64,000 nt of DNA, from contig JAQBTV010000001.1 in assembly GCA_027624715.1 (NCBI GenBank), positions 1-64,000 on the forward strand. Reading direction: 5' to 3'. Below the pieces are notes generated by a model that searched no databases, had not been told where the DNA came from, and saw only the letters and a list, made by a program, of their open reading frames with translations. Below are positions 27,267 through 36,806 of the stretch, piece by piece. The translations under genes were made by a program, and so were the position numbers. Positions within the stretch are counted from its first letter, which is position 1. Each line of letters starts with the position of its first letter. This DNA is from Pseudomonadota bacterium. GTDB lineage: Bacteria; Pseudomonadota; Gammaproteobacteria; Burkholderiales; Eutrophovitaceae.

Positions 27267-28018
27267 CTGAGTTTTTGTATCGTCGAGTAACTCAGTGCGA
27301 TTAGCGCTACCTCAAAAGGTAGGACAAACCATACTAATATCGTACCGGTAAGCTTTGCAAAGGGGATCCCAGTAAGACTAAACCAGTTAATCGCAAGGGC
27401 GATTGCCACAGGAAAAATAACTGCCAAAAACATCAACAACAGGCCATTTCCTCTAGTGACCATCCAAGACCACTTAAAGGCTTCAAAGAGCCCAATCTCA
27501 GGATTTCTGCTCACTTCAGGAAACACGAGTATAAATCTCGCAGCGATATAAATCGGTGGCAAGAAGTTGAGCATGGCCAAATAGCCAACATCCCCTAAGG
27601 CATTAAAAATACTCACAAGAATCGTACTCGTAATGACCAACACGATCATAAATATCATCGCTAAAAAAAACATGGCTAGAGTGAATTTAGTTTCCGACAA
27701 TCCCCACGAAATCCACGAAATCTTAGCTAAGTCACACTCCAATAAGACTCGATATGTACGGACAGAGGCTATGACTGTGATGAAAAACATAGCAGTAAGG
27801 ACAAATAACATAACACCATACCTACCCGTTACCTCACCAACTGCAATCTCCTCGCCGATGATTTTCACGCTGGAAGAATCAGCAAACGATAAAGTCACTC
27901 CAATGACAAACGGCAACCATAGCGAACGAGCAAGTACGAAGCGCTTCTCATACGCAAAAATTGCTGAGCCGAGAATCAACTTAAGCAAAGGGAGCCTGAT
28001 CGTTATATTTTCTGTCAT
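27263..28018 (-). CDS. Hypothetical multi-pass membrane protein
   Basis: A 251-residue hydrophobic protein with about six membrane segments. I do not recognise a named family with confidence. The pattern of an N-terminal cytoplasmic stretch, long hydrophobic blocks around 33-50, 70-85, 112-140, 150-165, 195-215 and 220-240, and an FxxAFKWSWMVTRGNGLLLMFL segment resembles the YciC/glycerophosphoryl-diester-phosphodiesterase-membrane-domain-like proteins. No catalytic motif is visible. The downstream neighbour on this strand is none; upstream is an MFS gene 28 bp away. Confidence 0.7.
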   Translation of the reverse strand: MTENITIRLPLLKLILGSAIFAYEKRFVLARSLWLPFVIGVTLSFADSSSVKIIGEEIAVGEVTGRYGVMLFVLTAMFFITVIASVRTYRVLLECDLAKISWISWGLSETKFTLAMFFLAMIFMIVLVITSTILVSIFNALGDVGYLAMLNFLPPIYIAARFILVFPEVSRNPEIGLFEAFKWSWMVTRGNGLLLMFLAVIFPVAIALAINWFSLTGIPFAKLTGTILVWFVLPFEVALIALSYSTIQKLS

Positions 28019-28046
28019 GAATGTTTAAGTCTAGAAATGATATATT

Positions 28047-29303
28047 TTAAGTGCTTCGATGCTTTAGATACCCGCGCACCATCCAAGAAAATCCTAATAC
28101 CTGAAGAATTAAAAAAATACTGAAAGCACGGACATACCCTTCTGGCGCATAACCACTATCTACGGCGTCCCATTGATTTAATATGATACCGAATAACCAT
28201 TGAGACCCGAATGCCGTTGTAAACGCTAAAAGATTTAATGCGGTGGTGGCACGTCCCGTAAGTTGTACTGGAAAGCTATGGGAGATAATTGAAAACGCTA
28301 AGCTGCCAGATGTGCCCAACAATCCCCACCCAATCCAAATGATCCATGGCGCCTGAGTAACCTCAAAAACAAGAAGAAGCTGCAAGGCCATATAAGCAAC
28401 CGTAGCCCAAATAAGTATCACGATCGGCTCAATGCCACGTCGATTCATTCGCGTAGCAAAAGCACCCCAGAAGAGAAAGCCGAGCATCGTGGCAATACCT
28501 AACATTAACAGATGCATGGCTACGCTCGTGCGATCTAGTCCAGCCACATCTGATAGCCAAGGCCCAGCCCACAACCCTTGCACAGACATATTGAATGCTT
28601 GAGGTATTACTGAGCCTAATGCGATTTGCCAAAATATTGGCGATCGATACACACTCAGCGCCCCCAGTAATTGATCCTTCGTCGAGCCAATGTCATAAGC
28701 ATTTTTTCTATCTGGAGCCAAAAAAAACACAATTGCTGATGCGACAACCGTAGCAACACATAGAACTAGAAAGAATTCTCTCCATCCAGTAAAAGACAGC
28801 GCGTACTCTACCGGGGCAGTCGCAGAAATTGCTCCAAGACCACCAATAAACATAATTCTCCCAGTCATTTCCGGAAGCTTTTCCTTTGGGAACCACAAGG
28901 AGAACATCTTGATGCTCGACATCAAACAAGCCGCCACACCAAAGCCAATAAATGCACGGCCTAAAAGTAAACTCTGGAAGCTGTCGGCCCTAGAAAAAAT
29001 AAAAGCACCAATAGACGCCAAGATTAGCAACGTCGCATTCACTCGCCGGGGACCAAAACGATCAAGGAAGACCCCAATAGGAATTTGTAAAGATGCAAAA
29101 GTTAAGAAGTAAACTGAGGTCAATAGACCCAATTCACTTGCACTCAAATCAAACTCGGAAATCAGATTTGGGGCTATGACCGCATTAATGGAGCGAAATA
29201 AATACGACAGAAAATAGCCGCACGCGAATGGTAAGAAAACCAATAACGCTTGACGCAACGATATCGCACGCACGCTCTCTTCAGATTGTTTATTCACCGC
29301 CAA
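28047..29303 (-). CDS. MFS transporter
   Basis: A 418-residue major-facilitator protein with about 12 membrane segments. The first cytoplasmic loop has GVFLDRFGPRRVNATL, the motif-A form G-x-x-x-D-R-x-G-x-R, and the fourth helix has GRAFIGFGVAACLMSSIK. The overall look is of an organic-anion or metabolite uptake permease; the substrate is unknown. The frame opens with TTG at 29303 inside the last codons of pmbA; a GTG two codons later is an alternative. The 14-bp overlap with pmbA suggests co-transcription. Confidence 0.85.
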   Translation of the reverse strand: MAVNKQSEESVRAISLRQALLVFLPFACGYFLSYLFRSINAVIAPNLISEFDLSASELGLLTSVYFLTFASLQIPIGVFLDRFGPRRVNATLLILASIGAFIFSRADSFQSLLLGRAFIGFGVAACLMSSIKMFSLWFPKEKLPEMTGRIMFIGGLGAISATAPVEYALSFTGWREFFLVLCVATVVASAIVFFLAPDRKNAYDIGSTKDQLLGALSVYRSPIFWQIALGSVIPQAFNMSVQGLWAGPWLSDVAGLDRTSVAMHLLMLGIATMLGFLFWGAFATRMNRRGIEPIVILIWATVAYMALQLLLVFEVTQAPWIIWIGWGLLGTSGSLAFSIISHSFPVQLTGRATTALNLLAFTTAFGSQWLFGIILNQWDAVDSGYAPEGYVRAFSIFLILQVLGFSWMVRGYLKHRST

Positions 29304-30636
29304 CAGTCATTGAATCTATCAGAACAGACCCTACCTTAAAAGAAGAACGATTCAAAACATCATTACCTATTGCACTGATAGCTTTAAACATGTCTTTAAG
29401 ATTACCCGCTACAGTGACCTCTTGAACAGGATGCGCGATTTCCCCATTTTCCACCCAATAGCCTGATGCGCCTCGAGAATAATCTCCAGTCACCATATTG
29501 GTTCCGTGCCCAAGAAGATCGGTAACCAGAAAACCTGTATGCATCATTTTCAATAAATCACTAAACTCATATGTAGCCCTAAGAGAACGGACAAACAGGT
29601 TATGAGCACCCCCTGCGTTTCCGGTCGAAGCTAACCCCAGTTTTTTAGCTGAATAGGTACTCAAAAATAGCCCCTCTAGCCGTCCTGCAGAAACAATGGA
29701 TCGCTTAGTTGCTTGAACACCCTCATTATCAAACGAAGTACTAGACAAGCCTCGAGGCACGAAAGGATCTTCTTCAATCGATATAAGCTCAGGAAACACA
29801 ATTTCTCCAACCTTACCCTCCAAAAAAGATTGTTGGCGATACAAATTGCCACCACTGACCGCTGACACAAAATGCCTCAGTATTCCTGAAGCTAAGGGCG
29901 CTTCAAAAAGAACAGGTATTTTCTTGGTATTGATTTTTTTTGCACCCACCTTTCCGAGAGCTCGACTCCCGGCACGCTTGCCAATCTCATAGGCAGACTC
30001 CATATCTTCCGCGCATCGCGCGGTACTCCACCACCCATCCCTCTGCATTTGATCTCCCTCACCAGCGGTCACCGAACAACTTATATAATGACGTGTGCTG
30101 GGGAACCCTTGCATAAACCCATTTGAGTTCGCGTACACAAACTGGCCCTCTTGAACCGATACGCTAGCGCCCTCAGAATTCTTAATTTCAGGACTCACGT
30201 CAAACGCCGCTTGTTCGCACTCGCGAGCAAGGTCTATTGAATCCTCCATGGATATATGCCATGGATGGTAAAGATCAAGATCACAGACTTCTCTCGCCAA
30301 TCGGTCTGGATCAGCCAATCCAGAGAACGAGTCTTCTGCAGTCAGTTGAGCTATCGATACAGCGGCTTCTACTGTATGTCCAATTGCTTCTGCGCCTAAA
30401 TCAGTTGTACTGGCAAATCCTTTTCGATATCCAACGTAGACCGTCAAGCCTAAACCCTTGTCCCGGCTATATTCCAGATTCTCGACCTCACCTTTTCGAA
30501 CTGATACCGCACTACCTAGACCCTCGTTAAGATCCACTTCGACTGAGCTTGCTCCTAGAGCTTTGGCCATTTGTAGGGTTTTTTCCGCAATTTCTTTGAA
30601 TTGGTCTATGCTATACGCAAACTCTTTTTGGGACAT
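29290..30636 (-). CDS. pmbA: Metalloprotease PmbA/TldE
   Basis: A 448-residue member of the TldD/PmbA family. In other bacteria TldD-TldE acts as a zinc metalloprotease that processes microcin B17 precursor and degrades the antitoxin CcdA; TldE lacks the metal site and is the partner subunit. Signatures are SVEVDLNEGLGSAVSVRKGEVE, RDKGLGLTVYVG, LFVRSLRATYEFSDLLKMMHTGFLVTDLLGHGTNMVTGDYSRGASGYWVENGEI in the last third. No HExxxH zinc motif is seen, as expected for TldE. It is divergent from darP (113 bp), the usual betaproteobacterial order. Confidence 0.93.
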   Translation of the reverse strand: MSQKEFAYSIDQFKEIAEKTLQMAKALGASSVEVDLNEGLGSAVSVRKGEVENLEYSRDKGLGLTVYVGYRKGFASTTDLGAEAIGHTVEAAVSIAQLTAEDSFSGLADPDRLAREVCDLDLYHPWHISMEDSIDLARECEQAAFDVSPEIKNSEGASVSVQEGQFVYANSNGFMQGFPSTRHYISCSVTAGEGDQMQRDGWWSTARCAEDMESAYEIGKRAGSRALGKVGAKKINTKKIPVLFEAPLASGILRHFVSAVSGGNLYRQQSFLEGKVGEIVFPELISIEEDPFVPRGLSSTSFDNEGVQATKRSIVSAGRLEGLFLSTYSAKKLGLASTGNAGGAHNLFVRSLRATYEFSDLLKMMHTGFLVTDLLGHGTNMVTGDYSRGASGYWVENGEIAHPVQEVTVAGNLKDMFKAISAIGNDVLNRSSFKVGSVLIDSMTVGGE

Positions 30637-30749
30637 TTTTTATATCACTCACCTAAAAAAACACTAACGAAAAGTACTTAGAAACTCAAAATGTTAAATA
30701 CGACTAACGTATTGAATGATATCACCACAACCAACTTCCTATCAGACTT

Positions 30750-31238
30750 ATGGATTCATCAAGACCAAGCAAAACAAAACTAAAAAAAGAAATGGAAGAT
30801 CTACAAAATATCGGCGAATCCCTCGTGGCTCTGCCGAGAGACGTTTTAAACAAATTTGAGCTTCCAGATTCCTTAAAACATGAAGTCTTTGAAGCAAAAA
30901 ATATAAGGCAAAACGGCGCAAAACGTAGGCAACTGCAATTCATAGGGAAAATAATGCGGAATATTGATGTTGATCCAATACGCATACAGCTTGAACAACT
31001 TAAACAACCTTCTGCGGCTAAAGTAAAACTGCTTCACGCAACAGAGTCATGGCGTAACAAACTTCTAGATGATGAGCAGAGTTTAAAAGATTTCTCCGCT
31101 CTCTACCCTACTGCAGACTCATCCGAACTGGAGCCTCTAATTTCAGATTGTCGCGGAACATTGTCGAATAAGTCAAAATCATCCTACCGTAAGTTATTCA
31201 AACTCATATCAACAGTTCTCCAAGAAAAGAACGGATAA
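30750..31238 (+). CDS. darP: Ribosome biogenesis factor DarP (YjgA, DUF615)
   Basis: A 162-residue DUF615 protein. DarP binds the 50S subunit late in assembly and helps 23S rRNA domain formation. The recognisable parts are SKTKLKKEMEDLQNIGESLVALP near the start, RQLQFIGKIMRNIDVDPIR in the middle and the WRNKLLDDE segment in the second half. The pI is basic, consistent with rRNA binding. It is divergent from pmbA and followed 71 bp later by mog, a gene order common in this group of bacteria. Confidence 0.92.
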   Translation: MDSSRPSKTKLKKEMEDLQNIGESLVALPRDVLNKFELPDSLKHEVFEAKNIRQNGAKRRQLQFIGKIMRNIDVDPIRIQLEQLKQPSAAKVKLLHATESWRNKLLDDEQSLKDFSALYPTADSSELEPLISDCRGTLSNKSKSSYRKLFKLISTVLQEKNG

Positions 31239-31309
31239 GTGACGTAATTTATTATAGTTTCTTATTAAAATTAGGCACATACACATCAAGGAAAAGGCAT
31301 CGATTTTTT

Positions 31310-31900
31310 ATGAGTAGAGAAAAAGTACGCATTGGCCTCATCTCAATCAGTGACCGTGCATCAAGTGGTGTCTATACAGATGAGGGATTACCCTCTTTGA
31401 GGCAATGGTTAGACAGCGCCCTAGCTAATCCTATCGAATATGTTGAAAAACTTATTCCCGATGAACAGGAAATAATTGAAGAGAACCTCATAGGACTCGT
31501 GGATCAAAATAAATGCGACCTGGTCTTTACAACTGGAGGCACCGGGCCTTCTCTCCGGGATGTCACACCAGAAGCGACCTTAGCAATCGCAGATAAAATA
31601 ATGCCTGGTTTTGGTGAGCAAATGCGTCAAATCAGCCTTAATTTTGTACCGACTGCGATTCTATCTCGGCAAGTCGCCGTAATCAGAAAGCATACCCTCA
31701 TCATAAACTTGCCTGGTCAGCCCAAAGCAATCAAAGAAACTCTCGAAGGGCTGAAAAATACCGAGGGAAAAACAATTACGCACGGAATATTTTCCGCGGT
31801 ACCGTACTGTATCGACTTGATTGGCGGACCTTATATTGATTGCCAGGAGGAGTTTTGCAGCGCCTTTAGACCAAAATCTGCCAGAAGAAACAAAAAATAA
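31310..31900 (+). CDS. mog: Molybdopterin adenylyltransferase
   Basis: A 196-residue MogA-type enzyme that adenylates molybdopterin before molybdenum insertion. Signatures are VRIGLISISDRASSGVYTDEGLPSL, CDLVFTTGGTGPSLRDVTPEATL and INLPGQPKAIKETL. The length fits MogA rather than the longer MoeA or the MoaB form. It is the last gene of the darP-mog pair and is convergent with the UMF1-type transporter gene. A molybdoenzyme should be encoded elsewhere, since none is in this window. Confidence 0.92.
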   Translation: MSREKVRIGLISISDRASSGVYTDEGLPSLRQWLDSALANPIEYVEKLIPDEQEIIEENLIGLVDQNKCDLVFTTGGTGPSLRDVTPEATLAIADKIMPGFGEQMRQISLNFVPTAILSRQVAVIRKHTLIINLPGQPKAIKETLEGLKNTEGKTITHGIFSAVPYCIDLIGGPYIDCQEEFCSAFRPKSARRNKK

Positions 31901-31948
31901 CTTCGGTAGTTGGCGACTTATTAACTATTCCGCATCACCAAATAACAG

Positions 31949-33253
31949 CTAATACGAATGCCTAGCGGCCGACATGCCTCGCTCGGCATCAACGGTCATT
32001 AGAATAGACAGGCCTATTACAAACAAGACTACTAAAGATAAAATCGCATTTCGATGGTCTCCATTCGTGAGCCAGGTAAGAGCCCCATAGGTGAGCGGTC
32101 CCAGGATCGATGCACACTTAACCGATATACCCCAAAGTCCAAAAAATTCGGCTTTCCTGCTTATCGGCGTCAGGACCGACACAAACGCCCGAGCATTAGA
32201 TTGGCAAGCACCAAGCAACAACCCAACCAAATTAGCGGTTACCCAGAAACTGGGTCGGCTATCAGATAACCATGCCAATAATGTCACTACAATCCATCCG
32301 ATCAATATGACGATCAAAGACTGCTGATGGCCCAAAAAATCATGCAGCCGACCAAAGATGTATGCGCCCAAAGCCGCTGTAAGATTAACAACCATAATCA
32401 ACATGATGGTTTCAGTAAAGGTAAATCCAATCACTTGCTGCGCATATATAGCGGCAAGCGCTATGACCGCTTGAACCCCGCCCTGAAAAAAAACTGTACT
32501 CAACAAAAACCGATACAAATCAACAAACCTGCGCCCCTGACGCAGCGTATCCAGAAATCGATTGGTCACAAACGCAATACTTAGATTGTCTATTTTCTTT
32601 GCTTCGTCTCTATCCAAGTAAATGAATGTAGGTAAAGCCGCTAAAAGAAAGATAACGCCCGTGATAATCAAGGTCATTGGCACATACTGCTCAGCCTCCC
32701 AACCCATCGACTCCAGTTGAGAAATGGTTACAAGAGATAAAGCCAAGGTCAAGATGCCACCAAAATACCCAATAGCCCAGCCAATTCCCGATACGCGACC
32801 AACTGATTCCTTTTTAGCTATTTCTGGGAGGTAAGAGCCAATGATATTTTCGCCAATACTAAAGAAGTAATTTGAAATTACTAAAAATAGTGTAGCAAAC
32901 CACAATTCACCTTGGCCTACAGTTGACAACACAATAGTGCTCAGCGCACAACCTAGCGTAACTACAAACAATACCTTTTTTTTAGACCGCGTCACATCTA
33001 TATATGCTCCCACAACCGGCCCGGTAATCACTACAAGCAAGTAGGAAAAAGAGAGCACTAACGTCCATAAAAACGTAGCCCAAACCTCATTCTCAGCAAC
33101 GATAGATACAAAGTAGGCGTTAAAAATGGCGGTTATGACTACGGTCGTATAACCTGAATTCGCGAAATCATACATCGACCAAGCCCAAAGATGCCGTTTC
33201 GTGTATCCGTCATTTAGCATGTTTGATATCCCGCTTTGGCTCAAGTTGTCCAC
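31949..33253 (-). CDS. MFS transporter, UMF1/Atg22-like
   Basis: A 434-residue membrane protein of the UMF1 / Atg22-like branch of the major facilitator superfamily, with about 12 hydrophobic segments. The hallmark is WAWSMYDFANSGYTTVVITAIFNAYF near residue 23, followed by GPVVGAYIDVTRSKKKVLF and ENIIGSYLPEIAKKESVGRVSGIGWAIGYFGG. The family includes amino-acid or sugar-like effluxers, but the substrate here is unknown. The frame opens with GTG at 33253; an ATG 11 codons in is an alternative start. Confidence 0.88.
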   Translation of the reverse strand: MDNLSQSGISNMLNDGYTKRHLWAWSMYDFANSGYTTVVITAIFNAYFVSIVAENEVWATFLWTLVLSFSYLLVVITGPVVGAYIDVTRSKKKVLFVVTLGCALSTIVLSTVGQGELWFATLFLVISNYFFSIGENIIGSYLPEIAKKESVGRVSGIGWAIGYFGGILTLALSLVTISQLESMGWEAEQYVPMTLIITGVIFLLAALPTFIYLDRDEAKKIDNLSIAFVTNRFLDTLRQGRRFVDLYRFLLSTVFFQGGVQAVIALAAIYAQQVIGFTFTETIMLIMVVNLTAALGAYIFGRLHDFLGHQQSLIVILIGWIVVTLLAWLSDSRPSFWVTANLVGLLLGACQSNARAFVSVLTPISRKAEFFGLWGISVKCASILGPLTYGALTWLTNGDHRNAILSLVVLFVIGLSILMTVDAERGMSAARHSY

Positions 33254-33293
33254 CTTAGTTAGATCGATTAGTCATAACCATACTTATACATGA

Positions 33294-34478
33294 TTAGACG
33301 ATATTCCGATCTCTAAAATCTTGAATTTGCTCCACTGAGTAACCTGCGCCAGATAAAATCGCATTAGTATGTTCGCCTAGATCGGGCCCCAACCATTGCG
33401 TCTTACCCGGAGTATCAGAAAGCTTTGGAACAATCCCTGGGATAAGTAGACTTTCATCTTTCGACAATGCAAACTCTTCAATCATATGCCTCGCACGATA
33501 GTGGACATCAGAAACAATATCAGCAACATCGTATATTTTTCCCGACGGCACCTCAGCTTTTTCCAGTACCTTAAGCACATGCTGCAGGTCATGCAACGCA
33601 CACCAGTCACCGATAATCGTATCTAATTCATCACTACGAGCCGCCCTGCCATCGTTGCCCGACAACTCAGGATCAACCGCCAAATCGACGCGATCAATAG
33701 CGAGCATCATCCTATTAAAAATGGAATCGCCGTTAGCCCCTATGACTACATACTTACCATCTTTTGTTAAATAAGAATTAGAGGGAGCAATCCCCGGTAA
33801 CGTAGAACCGGTCCGCTCCCGAACAAAATCATAATAATCAAACTCCGGAACCATACTTTCCATCAGACTGAAAACAGCTTCGTATAAAGCAACATCAACA
33901 ATCTGCCCTTTGCCCGAAGTGTCACGTTGCCTAAGCGCCATCAATGCGCCAATAACACCATATAGTGACGCCACCGCATCACCCAGACTAATACCTACTC
34001 TTACGGGTGGCCGGTCAGGGTACCCAGTGACATGTCTCAGCCCACCCATCGCCTCGCCAATAGCCCCAAACCCAGGTCTGTCACGATAAGGGCCTGTTTG
34101 GCCATACCCCGATAAACGCACCATCACCAAACCCGGATTTTCTTTCGCAAGGGAGTCATAATCTAAACCCCATTTTTCCATGGCACCCGGTCGGAAATTT
34201 TCCACGACAACATCAACGTCTTTTGCCAAACGTCGAACGATCGCTTGCCCGTCTTTTTCTTTTAGATTGATTGTCACTGACTGTTTGTTCCTGGCTTGCA
34301 ACAACCACCAAAGTGACTTATCTTTGTATAACTTCCTCCATTTTCTGAGGGGATCACCCCCTTTGGGAGATTCAACTTTAATCACTTGAGCCCCAAACTC
34401 AGCCATTACCCTTGTACAAAATGGCCCAGCAATTAACTGCCCCAACTCAAGAACCTTTACATTTTCAAGAGGTCCCAC
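33294..34478 (-). CDS. CaiB/BaiF-family CoA-transferase
   Basis: A 394-residue family III CoA-transferase, which moves CoA between an acyl-CoA and a free acid. Signatures are LENVKVLELGQLIAGPFCTRVMAEFGAQVIKVESPKGGDPLRKW, NKQSVTINLKEKDGQAIVRRLAKDVDVVVENFRPGAMEKWGLDYD (with the catalytic aspartate a little further on) and YGQTGPYRDRPGFGAIGEAMGGL. The start is GTG at 34478 with AAGGA 7 nt upstream. The substrate is unknown. It is divergent from the glutathione peroxidase gene. Confidence 0.92.
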   Translation of the reverse strand: MGPLENVKVLELGQLIAGPFCTRVMAEFGAQVIKVESPKGGDPLRKWRKLYKDKSLWWLLQARNKQSVTINLKEKDGQAIVRRLAKDVDVVVENFRPGAMEKWGLDYDSLAKENPGLVMVRLSGYGQTGPYRDRPGFGAIGEAMGGLRHVTGYPDRPPVRVGISLGDAVASLYGVIGALMALRQRDTSGKGQIVDVALYEAVFSLMESMVPEFDYYDFVRERTGSTLPGIAPSNSYLTKDGKYVVIGANGDSIFNRMMLAIDRVDLAVDPELSGNDGRAARSDELDTIIGDWCALHDLQHVLKVLEKAEVPSGKIYDVADIVSDVHYRARHMIEEFALSKDESLLIPGIVPKLSDTPGKTQWLGPDLGEHTNAILSGAGYSVEQIQDFRDRNIV

Positions 34479-34556
34479 AGCGATTCCTTCTGTAACACAG
34501 CAAAAATAGATAAATTATGTGTTACCATCATATTTGATAGAAAGCGGTTCTGCCTC

Positions 34557-35096
34557 ATGTTAAAAAATATTTTAGTGCTCCTTATAAGTATGTGTACCAC
34601 CCAAGCTGTTATGAGTGCCGAATGCCCAAAGGTATTGAATGCCCGTCTAAATAACCTAAACGGTCAGTCTATTGACTTTTGCGAATATCAAGGCAAGGTG
34701 ATTTTAGCCGTCAACACGGCGAGTCAATGTGGCAATACACCTCAATATGAGGCACTAGAATCGCTCTTCCAAAAGTACGCCGAGAAAGGCCTTGTGGTGA
34801 TTGGCTTTCCAGCAAATAATTTTGGAGATCAGGAGCCGGGATCCAATAAAGACATCCAAGATTTCTGCCGACTTAACTATGGCGTCAATTTTCCGATGGT
34901 CGAAAAGACCGATGTGGTTGGGCCAAACAGCAATCCGATTTTTTCCGAATTACAGTCAATGACGGGCGTATCTCCAAGCTGGAACTTTCATAAGTATTTA
35001 ATATCGCGCGACGGGACCCGCGCCTTTAGTTTTTCGTCCTCAATAAGTCCCATGAATGCAAAGCTTGTCAAAAAACTTGAACAACTACTGCAATAA
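34557..35096 (+). CDS. Exported glutathione peroxidase (cysteine type)
   Basis: A 179-residue glutathione peroxidase with an N-terminal hydrophobic signal (about residues 1-20, ending VMSA), so it is probably periplasmic or membrane-anchored. The catalytic block is VNTASQCGNTPQYEALESLFQKY, in which cysteine replaces the selenocysteine of animal enzymes. GFPANNFGDQEPGSN supplies the glutamine, and SPSWNFHKYLI supplies the tryptophan and asparagine of the tetrad. Many bacterial members use thioredoxin rather than glutathione. It is divergent from the CoA-transferase and convergent with the amidohydrolase. Confidence 0.9.
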   Translation: MLKNILVLLISMCTTQAVMSAECPKVLNARLNNLNGQSIDFCEYQGKVILAVNTASQCGNTPQYEALESLFQKYAEKGLVVIGFPANNFGDQEPGSNKDIQDFCRLNYGVNFPMVEKTDVVGPNSNPIFSELQSMTGVSPSWNFHKYLISRDGTRAFSFSSSISPMNAKLVKKLEQLLQ

Positions 35097-35126
35097 AAAC
35101 CGAACATACCATTGGTGAGACACGCG

Positions 35127-36806
35127 CTAGTACGCGTCATACTCCCGAATCACTTGACCAGCAAGTGGCACACCGCTAACGAAACCATCTCCATCAGCAA
35201 CTTTCTGTCCATTAACCCAAACGCCATGAACACCTAAGGCAGGAGTTGTAAGACGGGAGGCCCCTGCAGGTAGATCATGCAGCCGCTGCGTAGGACCTCG
35301 GCCCACAGTACTTGGATCAAATAGTAATAAATCTGCCCAGGCACCTGGGCCAATGTAACCCCTATTTTTAATTCCAAATAGTTTAGCTGGCTCTAAGGTC
35401 AGTTTATGTACCGCCTTTTCCAGCGGCATGATTTTCTTGTCTCTCGCCCAATACCCCAAAACGTGTAACCCAAATCCAGCATCACATAAAAATGTTAAAT
35501 GAGCTCCAGCATCAGAAAGTGAAATAATTGCGTTTTCATCACACATCATTTTCCCTACAGCATCCTCATCCGAATTCATGATGGTCGCAGTGAACATCGT
35601 ATCGAGGTTTTCTTCAAGCGCTAGATCCAACATGAAGTCAAACGGGGCTTTGTGCGACACCTCAGCCAAATCAGCAATAGACTTACCCTCAAGAGAAAAA
35701 TTTTCCGCGCTGGCTACTTGAGCGACATAGATTTTATCCCACTGCCCACTAAAAACCTTTACCTCTCCACTATTCAACTCATCCATAAATGCTTGTCTGA
35801 AACCTGGATCAGCTAGCGCATCCTTATAAGCTTCAACGTCTAGATCCATCAAAGGGTGCCAACATGCAAAACCTTCAAGGGGATATGGTGAGTGGAAAGA
35901 AAAATCCATACTGAGTGGACATGCCGATACGGCTCCATACAAACGATTACCACGCGACTGAGCCGCTTTTATTTGCGATAAGTCAGAAAAAGTTTTGTTC
36001 GGGTCAAGATGTGAGTGCAGAAGCGCTGCAATTAAATAAGGCCGATTGGCTTCCGCACTCAGTTTCTCTATATTGCTTATAGGCATATCAAATGACTTGG
36101 TCATCATTAAAACACCTCGCCCTACATTCTTTAATGCACCAGACAAAGTCAACATTTCAGCATCATCGGCAAGTCTAGAAGGCATAGGGATGCCATGCTC
36201 TCCGTTATGTCCTGGATACCGCGTCGTTGCAAAACCACAAGCACCCGCTTCCATTGCCTCAATGACAATAGCTTTCATTTGTTGGACTTCTTGAGGCGTA
36301 GCAACTCTCGTCGCAGCGTCACCCCGTAAGACATAAGTTCTAACGCTGGAGTGCCCGACAAAACAACAAACGTTAGGCACAACTCCTTTTTTCTCGAGCA
36401 TGTCTAGGTACTGGGGAAATGTCTCAAAGCTCCAATCAATACCATCTTTGAGCGCATCAATGGACATACCCTCGACTTGGGTTAGATTTCGCATCGTAAT
36501 ATCGCGATCGCTGGGATGGCATGGTGCGATCGTGAACCCACAATTCCCCATGACTAGAGTGGTGACGCCCAGCAGAGGTGATGGATTGCAATAGGGATCC
36601 CAAGTCACTTGCGCATCGTAATGTGTGTGGTTATCAACAATGCCGGGCATCAGACACAAGCCTGAAGCATCAATTGTTTCTTTCGCTCGCCTATAACAAG
36701 ATCCAACCTCGAGAATACGGCCCTCCTGAACGCCTACAGATCCCAAAGACCCAGGCTTTCCAGTCCCGTCAATGATCGTGACATTATCAAAACGAATATC
36801 AAGCAT
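35127..36806 (-). CDS. N-acyl-D-amino-acid deacylase-like amidohydrolase
   Basis: A 559-residue metal-dependent hydrolase of the amidohydrolase superfamily. Signatures are RFDNVTIIDGTGKPG, GLCLMPGIVDNHTHYDAQVTWDPYCNPSPLLGVTTLVMGNCGFTIAPC (HxH metal ligands in HTHYD), GHSSVRTYVLR, GACGFATTRYPGHNG, LSDAGAHLTFLCDAGF and the C-terminal GAWADLLLFDPSTVGRGPTQR. This is the D-aminoacylase / dihydroorotase-like subgroup seen in marine bacteria. The substrate is unknown. No signal peptide is visible. It begins a 550-bp noncoding stretch upstream (to arsS). Confidence 0.88.
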   Translation of the reverse strand: MLDIRFDNVTIIDGTGKPGSLGSVGVQEGRILEVGSCYRRAKETIDASGLCLMPGIVDNHTHYDAQVTWDPYCNPSPLLGVTTLVMGNCGFTIAPCHPSDRDITMRNLTQVEGMSIDALKDGIDWSFETFPQYLDMLEKKGVVPNVCCFVGHSSVRTYVLRGDAATRVATPQEVQQMKAIVIEAMEAGACGFATTRYPGHNGEHGIPMPSRLADDAEMLTLSGALKNVGRGVLMMTKSFDMPISNIEKLSAEANRPYLIAALLHSHLDPNKTFSDLSQIKAAQSRGNRLYGAVSACPLSMDFSFHSPYPLEGFACWHPLMDLDVEAYKDALADPGFRQAFMDELNSGEVKVFSGQWDKIYVAQVASAENFSLEGKSIADLAEVSHKAPFDFMLDLALEENLDTMFTATIMNSDEDAVGKMMCDENAIISLSDAGAHLTFLCDAGFGLHVLGYWARDKKIMPLEKAVHKLTLEPAKLFGIKNRGYIGPGAWADLLLFDPSTVGRGPTQRLHDLPAGASRLTTPALGVHGVWVNGQKVADGDGFVSGVPLAGQVIREYDAY

